DNA of 64,000 nucleotides from Megamerina dolium (lineage: Eukaryota > Arthropoda > Insecta > Diptera > Megamerinidae). Under the pieces are notes generated by a model. It ran no database searches. It had not been told where the DNA came from and saw nothing but the letters and a program-made list of their open reading frames with translations. The translations under genes were made by a program, and so were the position numbers. This document shows positions 35,818-48,759 of the stretch, one piece after another (the first letter of the stretch is position 1; the number at the start of each line of letters is the position of its first letter). The stretch lies in NCBI GenBank assembly GCA_963854835.1, contig OY978525.1, forward strand, positions 101,263,388 through 101,327,387, given 5' to 3'.

Positions 35818-36275
35818 ATGTTAACTTCCCGAATTCTGCAGAGTATTACAAGCAGGGTTCTTTTAATACATAGGCAGAGGCAAACACTTCAGGGGTTAAC
35901 CTCCTGCAAGACTGCAAAAATCATGCTTCGCGCACATAACAGCAAATACACCGACTACATTTTATCACTCCCAAGAGAGGATTGTAAATTACTAGTTGGG
36001 GTTCTTACGGGACACTGCCTTACTCCGTCTTACGCTACAAAAATTGGCCTGGTACAAAGCGATGCACGTACAACATGCAATGAAGTCAATGCTAGGGGGA
36101 CCTTAGAGCACCTACTTAGGCACTGCCCAGCACTCTACAGATTGCACTTCAACTACCTTGGATCTGCAAATTCAGTGATTTATTGAAACTCGCAAAATAA
36201 TATATTAAAAACAAAATATAAACAATTTCACTTGGTAACACAATGGACCGATATTGGTCTACGTGAAATATTATA
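35818..36275 (+). pseudogene. LOA/I-type LINE, C-terminal tail and 3' UTR
   Basis: An open 122-codon stretch carries the tail of this LINE group: GLTSCKTAKIMLRAHNSKYT, LPREDCKLLVGVLTGHC, YATKIGLVQSDARTTCNEVN and EHLLRHCPALYRLHFNYLG. The spaced Cys and His residues (C...C...H...C) form the zinc-finger-like end typical of RNase H-bearing LINEs. The stop at 36184 is followed by a 3' UTR-like stretch with ACACAATGGACCGATATTGG. Everything upstream is absent, so it is a strongly 5'-truncated copy. The 9.5 kb copy shares the CRTAK/CKTAK block. Confidence 0.85.
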
Positions 36276-36713
36276 GATCAGCAAACATAACCTAAGCTAA
36301 AGACTTCTTAGGAATTTATATGAAAGCAACCGTAGCACTTTTAGAAAATGAAGTCAAATTGATATCAAAATTTCCCAGATTTCTGGTCATACTAACATAG
36401 TATTCAGAACAAATTTGTAGCATCTGAACTCAACCAAAGCAGGTTTAAAACAGCAACTACCAAACAACATAATTACCTAAAAGCGATAATTCCCTTCCAT
36501 GGAAGCTGCAGAGAAGAAGAAGGAAACCTAGTGTCTCTCAACACTCAATTACTTTCTTTGCAGTTATCCAATCCTAGCTTTTCCAAATATTAATCACCTT
36601 AGGGCATAATCTTATACCGATCGCTTTGTTTACTCTCCATTTGTAAGGTATCAATCGAGGCAGACGCACTGCAGTAATACTTTTTAACCACGACGAATGA
36701 CTCATTTTAGGTT
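36276..36713. other. Unassigned spacer
   Basis: I see no genes. The sequence is slightly less AT-rich than elsewhere and may contain more of a retroelement 3' region, but I recognise nothing. Confidence 0.4.
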
Positions 36714-37060
36714 TTTGTTTGGTAAAAGAGACTGTAAGTTGCGTTGGCCTTCTGAGTTGTAGGTCGTAGGTTCAATACCCCGCTGAAGCATAACAAATTT
36801 AATATCGAAAATATTTTTCTTTTGAATGGAACCCACTTGTCGGCAAACAATTGGCAACTCTTGCGGCAGTAACAATTTGCCATGGAAAATCTTCTCAAAA
36901 AAACTCTGTGACAAAGCAGAGAGAAACTGATGTCACAAGGGTTCTGGCGTTCGGAATAAGCTAAAATATGTAGGTGCTTTCTAATACTGTCCAAAATTTA
37001 ATACTCACAATAGTACTGATAGAAAATCTCGGCCAAAGAACTATTCGGGGCTTATAAGAC
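36714..37060 (+). mobile_element. tRNA-derived SINE, diverged copy
   Basis: It aligns with the 50.36 kb copy over most of its length. It has box-B-like GGTTCAATACC (36769-36779), GCTGAAGCATAACAAATTTA, the ACCCAC..GTCGGCAA core, TCTGTGACAAAGC, TTCTGGCGTTCGGAATAAGC, TACTGTCCAAAATTTAATAC and a worn CTCGGCCAAAGAAC end. The box A region reads TAAAAGAGACTG and has decayed. I could not find clear target duplications, so this is older than the copies at 10.6 and 50.4 kb. Confidence 0.87.
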
Positions 37061-39329
37061 TCTATGTGTTCGAATGTAGAAATGTGCCATTGTAGTTTAT
37101 TTGCAATTGTTCGGAGAAAAGGTTTTCATATAATAAAAATTATTTTAATGGTAATTTTTTTCAAGAATTGTTACGAAAAATTGATCCGTTGCAAGGCAAC
37201 ACCATTAATCGTTTGATTGAAGAATCACTTTGGAGATTAAGCTCATAGCAACTGTTGTTATAAAGATTTTTCATGGAAACAAACTGACAGATAAATAGCC
37301 ATTTCAAATTTGCCGCACAATCTTTGTAAAAAATTCTTAAACCAAAAACAACAAATATATAATCTTTAAAATCTATATAACAAATATTATATGTCAGGTG
37401 TTTGTGGATAAAACAATGACATTCAATAAAATTGATTGACATACTTGTAAGTCTTTCTCACATAACATCAGCCATAATTGATGGCAGACCCATGTCAACT
37501 ATTGCCATTTTATGCCATAGCAAAAACAAAAAAACTAAAAAAAAGACCCATTGGCTAATTTTTAGCAAGCATTAAAAAAAAGTTTTACTAAAAGCCTACA
37601 AACTTTTTATCCATTCTTTCGTATGTCATCTTATTGGCCTCTATCATACGCTACTAATGGCAGTGGGCAGTTTTATTTATTTTTATTATTAAGTAAATAA
37701 TTTTTGTGCTTTTGGCTGGTCTCTTTAATTTTGCTCTTTTCTTTTTTCAGGGTCTTTTTCAGGACTTTAGAAAAGCAAACTTCCCACTTTGTCGTATATA
37801 AAAGTATTTAGAGGGAGAAGAGACAAGACAATGTGAGTGAAGAAATTTTATCATATAAATATGTATTGGAAAATATATATATATATATATATATGTATTT
37901 AGTTACTAAAGCTCCAAGTTCCAAGGATATTCTCACTTTTATAGCAACAATGTAAGTAATAGACGTAATGTGTCATTCCAAGTTTACTTGTCTCTTTTGT
38001 TGTTGCTTTTACCTTTACATTTTTATACGGACTTCTTCTATCTAACATAGCATAATCATAGCCAAATTGATTTCATGTTGTTATTGTTGTGGTCTTTGTT
38101 CGAAGTTTAGAAAGAAAGACAAAAGCAACTAAAGTATAAAATAATATAGCAACAGTACGCTAATGATACACTTGGCCTTACTTCTTTATTGTTGGGGGGA
38201 AAAAAAGAAGTGTAATATTAAACGCAATGCTACAACGTTACTTTAGCTCACTCTCTCTACGAACAAACAATATCAATATACATTATAATCAGAACATCGC
38301 ACAATAATAATAACAACAACAACAACGAATGGCATCAAATTACTAAAGTTGATTGTTTTTGAAGCATTTAAAGGTAAAAAAAAAATACAAAAACAAAAAA
38401 CAAAAACACATAGCAACACAACAACAACAACAACAACAACAGAAACTCTTCAAAAATGGGTTAACTACTTCGATTGTATTTTGTTACTATTGGTTTATAC
38501 TTTCCTTGACATTTCACTCGAGAGAGAGAGAAAAAAAAAACAAAGCAAAGAGAGCTAACAAAAAGACAAATGTTCTATAATGAAGAAGAATCGATTGTAC
38601 ATACAAATACTAATAGATAATAAAGGTTATACGAGTATCTATGTGTAGCACATATATACCAGAACAATAGAAACTTTTTCGATGAACACAAAAAAATAGA
38701 AAAAACACATTTTCTATTTTAATTGAGCATTTTTACAATCCAACAAACAACAACAACAACAACAGCAGTATTAAACCACAAAACAACAATAAAATTGCCA
38801 TTCACAATAATTAATTAAGTATCCAAATTGAGTAAATTGAGTAGATTGAGATTTCAAGGATATTACATGCCCATACACATACACATACAACACACTTATA
38901 ATGGAAAGAGATAAATATTGGATTACATGCAGTAGGCAGTATAGTACGTAGATAAAAAGATAGATAAGAGCCAATTAAGAATTATTACATAAAACCAAAA
39001 AAAAAAAAAATCTCAATGAAATAGGGTCACATCATTTACACGATGTTGAATGATATCAAGCTAACATGCCTTCAGAGAATTAATGAAATGTAGGTTAGCC
39101 GTATGGTGTGTCTGTGCATTAGACATACAATTACTATTACATTAAGTGAGAGTATTTAATCTAATAATACATTTTGTATCTATAGTGGCATTCACAAATA
39201 ACAACAAGTGAATTTCTGCTTCGATTTGTAACAAACACACACACACACACACAAACAGAGTGGACATATATTCAAACATATGTAAATTCTTCACTAGGAT
39301 CACGATCTAAATCGATTTGGCCATGTAAA
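37061..39329. other. AT-rich DNA with microsatellites
   Basis: TA run at about 37876-37896, CAA run at 38416-38441, GAGAGA run near 38520, CAACAA near 38747-38764, CA run at about 39233-39253. ORFs across these runs are compositional. No host exon was recognised. Confidence 0.55.
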
Positions 39330-40837
39330 TAAAATTACTAGTTTAAGAATAGGCGAAATCGGATGAAAAACACGCCTACCTGCCATACAAAAATATGTTT
39401 CGTATGCATCTTTTCATATTTTTGCATGAAAATATAAAGTTATTAAGCTAAAACTTAGTACATATGATTATATTAACTAATAAAGAGACCAGATTCAAAA
39501 TGGGCGAAATCGAATCAAATACAAGCTTACCTGTCATACAAAAATATAGTTTTGTATGAATCTTTACACACTTTTTGCATGCAATTATAAAGCTATCAAG
39601 CTGAAACTTAGTATATACGAGTATATTTGTTAGTAAATTGATCAGTTAGAGAATGGTTAGAATCCCATGAAAACTACCCCTACCTGCCATACAAAAGTGT
39701 GGTTTCGTATGCATCTTTTCACGGTTTTTGCATGAAAGTATAAAGTTATCAAGCTGAAATTTAGAGTGTATCATTATAATTGCTAATAATTGGAATAACA
39801 TGAGAATGGGCGAACTCGGATAGAAGCCACACCTACCTGCCATACAAAAATATGCATCTTTCATACTTTTTATATGAAAATATAAAGCTGTCTGGTTAAA
39901 TCTTAGTATATACGAATATATTTACTATTAAATGGACCAGTTTAAGAATAGTTGAAATCGGGTAAAAACTGCGCCTACCTACCATACAGAAATATAGTTT
40001 CGTATGCATCTTTTCACGGTTTTTGCATGAAAGTATATGGTTATCAAGCTCAAATTTATATTTAAATGATAACTTTTGCTAATAAATTGAAAAATTAAAG
40101 AATAAGCGAAATCGGTTCAAAACTACTCCTACCTGCCATACAAAAGTATGGTTTCGTATTCATTTTTTCACGCTTTTTGCATGAAAATATATAGTTATCA
40201 AGCTGAAACTTAAGTATGTATGATTATATTTTCTAATGAATTGAAAAATTTAAGAATAGCTGGATTCGAATGAAAACTATGCGTACCTGCCATACAAAAT
40301 TATGGTTTCGTCTGTATCTTTTTATACTTTTTGCATGAAAATATAAAGTTATCAAGCTGAAACTTTGTGAGTCTCATTATATTTGCTAACAAATGGAATA
40401 ATTTAAGAATGGACGAAATCGAACGGAAGCCACACCTACCTGCCATACAAAAATATGCATCTTTTCACACTTTTTGCATGAAAATATAAAGATATCAATC
40501 TGAAACTATTATATACTAATATATTTGTTAGTAAATGAACCAGTTTAAGAATAGTTGAATTCGGATGAAAACTACCCCTACCTGCCATACAAAAGTATGG
40601 TTTCGTGTGCACATTTTCGTGATTTTTGCAGGAAAATATACAGTTAACAAGCTCAAACTTAGGTATGTATGATTATATTTCCCATTAAATTGAATAATTT
40701 GAGAATGGGCGAAATCGTACGAAAAACATATCTGCCTGCCATGCATGGTTTCACTATCAAGCTATCAAACTGAAACTTAGTATATATGAATATATTTGTT
40801 AATAAAATATACTATTTTAAGAATGGGCGAAATTGTT
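39330..40837. repeat. Satellite array, ten ~153-bp units
   Basis: Tandem units are marked by CCTACCTGCCATACAAAA, with TGCCATAC (or a close variant) at about 39381, 39532, 39685, 39838, 39980, 40134, 40288, 40441, 40583 and 40737. Spacing is 151-154 bp except for two 142-bp units. Shared unit content: GTTTCGTATGCATCTTTTCA, CTTTTTGCATGAAAATATAA, AGTTATCAAGCTGAAACTTA, TAAATTGA, then TTTAAGAATGGGCGAAATCG. The units starting at 39838 and 40441 share the same 11-bp deletion and lie four units apart. Their left neighbours (39685 and 40288) share TGGAATAA and GCCACACC, pointing to a ~603-bp higher-order period. The last unit is shortened. Worn relatives lie at 14.9-15.4 kb. Confidence 0.96.
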
Positions 40838-42655
40838 ATACTAAAATTCTTGCTCTTACTATCAACTCAGTAGAATTTTTTCAGCAATATCATCAGATAT
40901 TATTAACTTTGCCCCAAATAAGTTTGTATATTGTATGTAGATTTTCGAAAAATCTATGAATATAATATGAAAATTTTTACATTAGCATATCGAGATAAGA
41001 ACAAAATATAGTAGCTAACTAATTATAAGAAAATATTGAAATGTAATTAGCGCACTAACAAAAAGCATGAACTCTTCTAAAAAAATACTATTAAATATAG
41101 TAAAAAAAGAGAACGAAGAAAATATCTAAAAAAGAAAGAAAACTTCACAAGCAATAAAACAAAACTTCATATCTTTCGAAATGGCGACAATCATTTTAAT
41201 CTCAGCAAAAAGCAAAAAAACGAGAAGAAGACGAAAAAAACACGCAAACTTCCAAGTAAAGTAGTTTTTATGCGAGTTTTATTAATAGCATAGCAATACT
41301 TTCACGAGTGTGCATATGTTTGAATAGACTAATTTGCGTTTTATACGCAAAGTTTATTTTTTTTTTGTGGTTGATAGCATATCTTTTTCTTCTTCTTCTT
41401 CTCCACTTTTTAATGAATCGCAAATGAAAATGCCATTTCATATCGAATGGTGACTAATTGATGAGCGGAAAAGTTGTAGAGAAAGAACATAAAAATCTAT
41501 TTTGATTAATTTCAGCCGAAGTCATATGAAACTGAACCCCAAATAGTAGTGGGAGATTAGAATAATAGACAGCATAATATTTAAATGCAATTAAGTAGCA
41601 TGTCTTGATGCATTTATATATTAAAGAAAGCCACTTAAGGTGTAAAATGAATATATCATCGACCTCCAATAATAATTTTACTCAATCATTTCCCTCTACC
41701 TCTTGCTTATTGCCTATGTATCCCCATCAATTAAGAAGACAAGTAAAGAATTTTTATTGTTTCCAATTTTTTATATTTTTTTAGCGAATTTATTACGGTA
41801 ATTATCCTATTTTATTATTAATAGTGAATATTAATAATTATTATTATGATCAATAAAGATGAAGAGGCAAAAATAAATAACAACAATAACAGTAGACAGA
41901 TGCAATATCATATTACTAGTCCTTAAACCATTAATATACTCACAGCTACTTGCATTTGACCTTAGATACGATGTAGTCATAATGGCTTTATAAGCCTGCC
42001 ATATATATAATTATTTTACTGGGTATCCTCTACATATTTGTCCTATGCTTTCGTTATTGCACTCATCATACACTTTACTCTTGAGTATATGTTATACCTG
42101 CTTTATAACCATACCATTATACTAATAAGAACTCATCTTATTCGTCAACTGCCAGGTAGTTTTTAGTTATTTCTTTTTCATTTCCATTTCAATTAGAATA
42201 TTTTTTTTTTAAATTACAATATTTTGTCAAAAAGACAAAAAAAAAATAACTAAAACTAATAGCACAACAGGAAGTGAATGCAAGTAAAAGAGGAAGAGAA
42301 AATATTAATTTGCAAGTTTTAAAGCAATTTCCGGCATCTTTTTGCATTACCTGAGAAAGCTACTTGCTTCGTTATATTTACTCGTATTTATTATGAACAT
42401 TACTACAACTTTTTTTTCATTCTTTTATTCGTTTATTAACAGAAGCACCAATAGTTGCATGGCAAGTGAAAGAAGTAAGGTAGAAGGCATAACGAAGTAG
42501 CACAAGAAAACTTATAAGAATATTATTATTATAAGCATAAAGGAAGAAGAAGATGTAAGAAGAAGAAGAAGAAGAAGAAAAAGAAGAAGAAATATGCTCT
42601 GCTGAGAGCATATTTCTTCTTTGTTTTACTCGAATGCTCTAGTTACGAGCATATA
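40838..42655. other. AT-rich DNA with a GAA tract and hairpin at its right edge
   Basis: TTC runs at 41389-41402, a GAA-rich tract at 42541-42593 and, immediately after, a perfect hairpin. No coding content was recognised. Confidence 0.55.
42584..42621. repeat. Perfect 17-bp inverted repeat (hairpin)
   Basis: AAGAAGAAATATGCTCT, loop GCTG, AGAGCATATTTCTTCTT. Every base in the 17-bp stem pairs. The left arm grows out of the GAA tract. It sits 35 bp before the mariner at 42656. The stem is too short for a typical microRNA precursor and is not followed by a T-run. Confidence 0.9.
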
Positions 42656-43362
42656 ACACCTTGACCAAAATGTTCCCAGAATAATGTTTTTTTTGTTAAA
42701 TTGGTACAACTGTTGTTGATATTCCCTCTAAATATTAGCGTCATAGCTTGACATTTGCAAAAGTTACGTAGCCAAGAGTACATCTATCTCAGTGCTTCCT
42801 GCGATTTTTCCATTACTTCCTCTCGGCTGCTGAAACGCGTTCCCCGTAATGGTTTTTTAACTCGATTGAACAGAAAGAAGTCACAGGGAGCCAAATCAAG
42901 TGAATTCGGTGGCTTTTGGATGGTATTTGTTGCATTTTTCGTCAAAAAATTACGAATAATGATGGCACTGTGTGACGCTACGTTATCATGGTACAAAATC
43001 AACGAGTTTTCTGTCCACAATTCTGGTATCTTTCCATCGTACTCATAAACCCACGTCTCGTCTCCAGTAATGATCCTTTTGATGAATGTGGGATCGGATT
43101 CAGAATCGCAAATGCTTTCTTTTGCGACGTCAACACGGTTTCTTTTTTGCATGAAATTGATTGAAAATTGTAAAAAATCACCAACACACACAAAGATAGA
43201 TATACTTTTGGCTGAGTAACTTTTGAAAATGTCAAGCTATGACGCTAGGATTTAAAGAGAATATCAACGACAGATGTACCAACTTAACAAAAAAAAAAAC
43301 AGCACTCATATTGGAACAGATCGCCACACTGTGTTATTCCGGGAACTTTTTGATCAAGGGGG
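42656..43362 (-). mobile_element. irritans-like mariner deletion derivative with very long inverted ends
   Basis: Flanked by TA (42654-42655 and 43363-43364). The ends, read inward, start ACACCTTGACCAAAATGTTC (left) and CCCCCTTGATCAAAAAGTTC (right). Similarity continues for more than 100 bp through TTGGTACA, GTTGATATTC, TAGCGTCATAGCTTGACATT, AAAGTTAC and ATCTATCT. The left arm lacks about 38 bp that the right arm has. The element is about 707 bp, and the transposase on the minus strand has lost its N-terminus and part of its core. Confidence 0.93.
42784..43191 (-). pseudogene. irritans-like mariner transposase, in-frame deleted core
   Basis: An uninterrupted 135-codon frame with ESDPTFIKRIITGDETWVYE (first catalytic Asp), a join at EYDGKIPELW, then ILYHDNVASHSAIIIRNFL (second Asp, with the usual HDNA now HDNV), NTIQKPPNSLDLAPCDFFLF (third Asp) and VKKPLRGTRFSSREEVMEKS. 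All three catalytic Asp positions survive, but the stretch between the first and second (normally about 90 residues) is nearly all deleted without breaking the frame. The N-terminal HTH domains are missing, and the frame runs into AT-rich sequence upstream. Confidence 0.92.
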
Positions 43363-43364
43363 TA

Positions 43365-46300
43365 TGCAGTATAAAAGTCCGAAACTCGAGTAAACATTGC
43401 ATTTTTAAAATAAAATGAAGGTATATTTATACTTTTATTGCAATTTAATGTGTTTGTAATAATTTTTTATTCTCTTTACAAACTAACAAAATGCTTTCCT
43501 TAATAAACATTCTGTTTTATAACGAATTTTATCGATATTGTGGGTAACTTAATATCAACTATTTTCTTTTAAATACCAAATATTAACTATATAAAATTGC
43601 TATGAACAAAAAATTGTAAATCTTTTTTTCATGGTATTCTTAAACAATAAAATATAGAATATAGACTGGCCATGGACCAAATTTCAAAGAAAGAAATAAC
43701 GGACATATATTATACCGGAAATAAATCATGAAAATTATTTTGCATATATTTATTTTATTTATGTAGAGATTTTGTATTTTTTTTTTCAAAAGAAAATTTA
43801 ATTCAAGCTTCTATATATATATATTGTATAAATAATGCCATTCAACGATGTTGTTGTTATAATGCTTAGGCAATGCTAGCAAATTTTCATTCATATTTGT
43901 GTTCTGCTAAAGAACCAAAATTATATTTACAGTTCAACAAGATTTTGTTTTTTGATGGTCTTTTTTGTTTTTTTTTTTTTTGTTTTCTTTGCTCTTTTGT
44001 TTCATTGCCTTCAGACAGCAACATGAATAAAAAATATAAAGTCAATGACACAGACATGCCAAGTTTTTATTTTTTATTTAGGCATGTATGCTTATATCGC
44101 AATGGTATGGGAAGAAAAATAAACAACAACAATAAATACAACACTAAAACAATAAAACTGGTTATAGAAATGGCACATGTTTAGAACAAAAAACTCAATA
44201 ATACGACAATATCGAAAAAAAATTTAGCAGTTAGGTTAAGGTGGGTACATGGTTGAAACCGCAGAAGTTCCAGCAATGATTCAAAGTCGTCTCATAAAGC
44301 ATGCATCAACCAAGACTGGCTTAAAATTATGATTGTCATTTCGTCGACAGCATGTTTGCCAAATTTGGATATAAATACGATGGACTTGCTCATTTTGCGA
44401 CACTTTGTTTTTGGTAATCATAATACTTCACATAAACCACCTGTCATTAGATATTATCAAGGCTCAAGGCACATTGTTTAATATTTTAATAGAACGAAGT
44501 TCAACGAAGAAGCCATTTGATTCTGTAAAACTTACCCATCTGTAGTCATAAGATTTACGCCATTTTTCAATTGCCTTTCTTTCGTTTTTCTCTCTTTGCG
44601 AAAATAATAGAATCATATATGGCGAAAGTGATCATTTTTGTAAAAGCCGAACGACGCGATCAAATCATGGAAATCACACACAAGTAAGACTTATTATTCA
44701 CTAATTTTATTAACCGTAATTATTATTGACACCTTTTGCTTTATTTAATGGTGGTGCATATTTTTATATCGATTTAATTACAGATCGATTAATTAATTAT
44801 TAAGAATTGTACGATATTTACAATATTCCGAGGAAAAAATAAGTTCTGATTTCATTAAACAAAATTTTATTGTTGTAAAACATATCTACTTATTTTATTT
44901 TATCATATTTGGATTTAGAATCCAATTTTAGATTGAAATAATAATAACATGTTTGACTCGAAGTTATTTTCCAATTAAAAAAATAAGGTCGTATGAGTAA
45001 TATTAATTTAAAATAATATTGCATTTAAAAAACATAAGCGAATTGATCTAGCAAAACGGCCATACACAGGTATCTTTTTTTAGTCCCAATTTTAGAATAT
45101 GTTGGTCTTCCCCATGTGTGCATTAAAAAGTTAAATTTCGTCAGATGACGTAATAATTTTAAATTAAGAATTGGTCGATCAAGAGCAAATTAAAATTTGT
45201 ATATAGCAAATTTATCCGCAAATACTATTGAATTAATTGAATTCAAGTATAACTTAAGCAGACAATTTTAAAACTTGAAAGCTCAATCGGACAAAATAAT
45301 TTCTCAAATGAATAAACTGTTGAGTTCAATTTACCCAATAATTTCTGTGATCCATAACAATTTCTTTAATGCCACTTTTGTTATACTCTATTAAATACCT
45401 TAAATATTAAATAAACAAAATTAAAGAAAAATATATAAAAACTTTATTAATTTTATACTGTCTTCCAACTATTTATTTATATTTGTCTGCTAACTTTTGC
45501 ATGATTATGGTAAATCTTTCTGTTGTTTAGCTGCATAAAAAAGTTTATATTAATATGTATATAGAATATTTTCAGGTGCTACATACAACTATTAAACTTC
45601 TGTGTATTCAACCATCATTTCTTCTGTGTATTGAATTTATTATTAAATTACTCATCATCTATGTTTTTTCAATAGACCTAATTTTACCGTCTTTTCTTTC
45701 TGTCTCCATTGATATACGAAATTTATTTTTGCAATACCCCTAAAAGCATGCTACAATATTTTCTGTGCATGCTTAATATAGTTAATAATATTGTCTATAG
45801 AACAAACACATATATGTTTGTATGTTCTTCTTCTTCTTATATAAAGCAGATGGACTTAAATTATGGCAATGAAGAGAAAACACTTTTATTAAATAAATGT
45901 TGTGCTGACACGTATCTTTTGCATTTATTCATATATATATTTATCACCAAACGTACATGTATACTGAATGTGTAGGGAATCAAATGCTTAAGTGAATGAA
46001 TAATAAATGTAGGCATATTCTCGAATAGAAAGGTAACCGAAGCATAGGCAGAAAAATAGAATGACAAATATAATAGATCATAGCTGAAAACAGATTGCAG
46101 ACTATAACTAAACCATACTATACCCATACGCATTCCCTTACATGAAGGTGCTAAAGGAAAGTACAAAATATGATTTAGCATTTCGGTGGTTGGTGTTTAG
46201 TATTCCTTACTTCCTACTAGTATTACGAATGAGAGGTGGGAGTAGAAAAGGCAATAAAACATTGTTTTATGAGCAACAAATTTTCTTTATTAACATTACG

Positions 46301-47329
46301 TACTATTATGTATGACTTTGTTCATATGAAGTCCATATCTATACGAGTATATTGTATATGTACATATGTATGTCTGTTCATATTCGTTATTATTATTATT
46401 ACTTTATTTTACACAACAATGTACACACAGATGCTTATATTTTTGATATATGAAGGTAATATATACTGGTTTTTTTTTTATTCTTTTATGAGCTTTTGCT
46501 TATAATCGATTTTGTATTTTCACATAAAAATCAGCAACTTAAAAACTTGATAATAAATTTTGGTAAAATTTTTCTCTTTAAATCGTTTAAATTTAATGGG
46601 AATGAGAATGAAATACTATTTAAAATATTTTGATTTTAAATGGAATTCATATGCTTTTCTCAAGTATTCATACGATATTACATGTATAATACAGAGATAT
46701 TCTACTTCCACATTCTCATCATGTAATATTTAACTTTTATTGAAGTAATTGCCTCCACAATTTATTATGCGTATGTATGTTAGAGTATTCCATATATTTT
46801 TCGAAACCATTTCTTCGTCACGCATATGCTTTAATTTTACTTGAGCCCATGTAACTTAATTTCTAGTGCTTCTTAAATGTTTCCATTTTTCCATGATATA
46901 TGTTAGCTTAAGAGTATGAGTATAACATAATACAAACAAAAAAGGAAATCATATAAGGAGCACTCTAATGTATATTCTATCGTCAACGAAGCAAACACTA
47001 TAATATCGTATTCGTGTGTGAGTTAACCACAAGCAGCTAAACAATCCACCCATGAGGCAGCCAGCCAAGCATATAAGGTAAATATAAGTTGCTTGTAAGC
47101 ATATATCAGATGATGTATTTGTGTACTTTATATTAAGGTAGGTGAAATTGTCTGGAACAAAACTTTGAATACTTGGTACAGTGAAAAACATAAAATTTGG
47201 ATAATTTCTAGATTTTCTAGTTTTTAGTTGTAACAACCACGATAACGGCATACATTTTGTAGAGGCGTTCCTCGCGGAGATATATATAAGATAAGTATAT
47301 TTTGAGGAAATGTTGAATTGCGAAAAAAT
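43365..47329. other. About 4 kb AT-rich DNA without recognisable genes
   Basis: Low-complexity DNA with poly-T and TATA runs. A moderately GC-richer segment at about 44230-44540 has no ORF and matches no family I know. Confidence 0.5.
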
Positions 47330-48400
47330 TGTACAATTCTTGATCAACATTTTTTCCCCGGACTTACTTAAACTCTATATCCATCCCTTAAGAAACTGTC
47401 ATACAAAATGACCGAAATTACATCTGAAAATCAACAAATAATTCCATAATTGAACAGGAATCACCTCTAGAGCAGTAAAATGTATGACTGAGCCCCTTTA
47501 GCTTCTTCTGCTCAACATTTCTTTCTAACATGCTTACATCCTATTTTCAATCCTTAAGTTGACTCTCATAAAATCCACCCGATAAATATCTGAAAATGGA
47601 TAACAGTTGTTCAAGGTTCGCTCGTAGAACGGTGAAATGTATCCCTAAGCACCAATAATTTTTCCTCCTTAACATTTTTTCCTAACATGTTTACATCCTA
47701 TCTTCAACCCTTCAGTGGACTCTCATAAAATCCACCGGATAAATACTTGAAAATAGATCATAGCTGCTCAAGGTTTCGCTTATAGAACGGTGAAATGTAT
47801 CCCCAAGCATCAATAATTTTATCTCCTTAAGATTGCTTCCAAATATACTTAACCTATATCTCTACCTCTAACATCTGAAAATCGACAAATAGTGCAATAA
47901 GTGTATAGAAATTGCCTCTAGAGTGGTAAAATACATGACTGTTCTCCTATAAATTTTTCTGCTTATTATTTTTTTCAAATATTCACACATCTTATCTTCA
48001 ACCCTTAGGAAGACTCCTATAGAGAATGACCGAAAATACATAAGAAAATTGACATATAACCCGATAACAGAATAGGAATCTCATCTAAAGCGGTAAAATG
48101 TATGACTAAGCCCCATTCGTTTTTTTTTTGTCTTCAACATTTCCTACAAACATACTAATCCTCTATCTCCACCCCTTAAAGAAATTCCCATACAAAATGA
48201 CCGAAAAATATCTGAAAATCATTATTCCAGGAATCGCTGGCCTTAAAACGGTGAAATGTATGAAATACTCCCATTCATTTTTCTTCCTTAACATTTCCAC
48301 TGAACATACTTACCTCATATCTCTTGCAATGGCTGTTAAAACTAAAAGATATGTGGGTCTAAATCTGCAAATTCCTTAAATTGGAGATAAGCAATTTTAA
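47330..48400. repeat. Second tandem array, six ~158-bp units
   Basis: Units are marked by GGTGAAATGTAT (or GTAAAATGTATGAC) at about 47474, 47632, 47790, 47925, 48092 and 48251, giving spacings of 158, 158, 135, 167 and 159. Other shared phrases: CTTAACATTTC, AACATACTTACCTC/AACATGTTTACATC, TATCTTCAACCCTT, CTCTCATAAAATCCACC or CATACAAAATGACCGAAA, ATCTGAAAATC. The units are more diverged than those at 39.3-40.8 kb. The sequence is unrelated to that satellite. Isolated worn units lie at 53.2 and 54.55-54.88 kb, and a Helitron helicase remnant starts about 400 bp downstream. Confidence 0.92.
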
Positions 48401-48759
48401 AATTTGACCCGCCTTAATGTATATATACACATAGTATGTATATGTGAGTATTTACGCTCACCCAACCGCAGAATTAGGTATAAGATTGTTTAGAGCTATA
48501 TTTAGGATGGGTGTACTTTTCGATTCAATTCAAACCCTGTCACAAAACCTTAGTACCATATTAGTGTTCCCCCTATTTATAAACAATATATAACACAAAG
48601 TGGCAAAAAGCGTATGTTTCCCTTTGCCGCCCGTAATTTTCAACCAATTTTAGTTGTATTATTTTTTCTTTTTTTAATGTAGGTAATTACAGTGGGAAGG
48701 ATTGATTTCGTTTCCGTCCGATTTCTAGCACAACAAAGTAAAAGGAACTCATTACAAAT

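Noticed and set aside
39330..40837. CRISPR-like regular repeats
   Set aside because: Units of about 153 bp are contiguous with no unique spacers, and the context is eukaryotic. This is a satellite.
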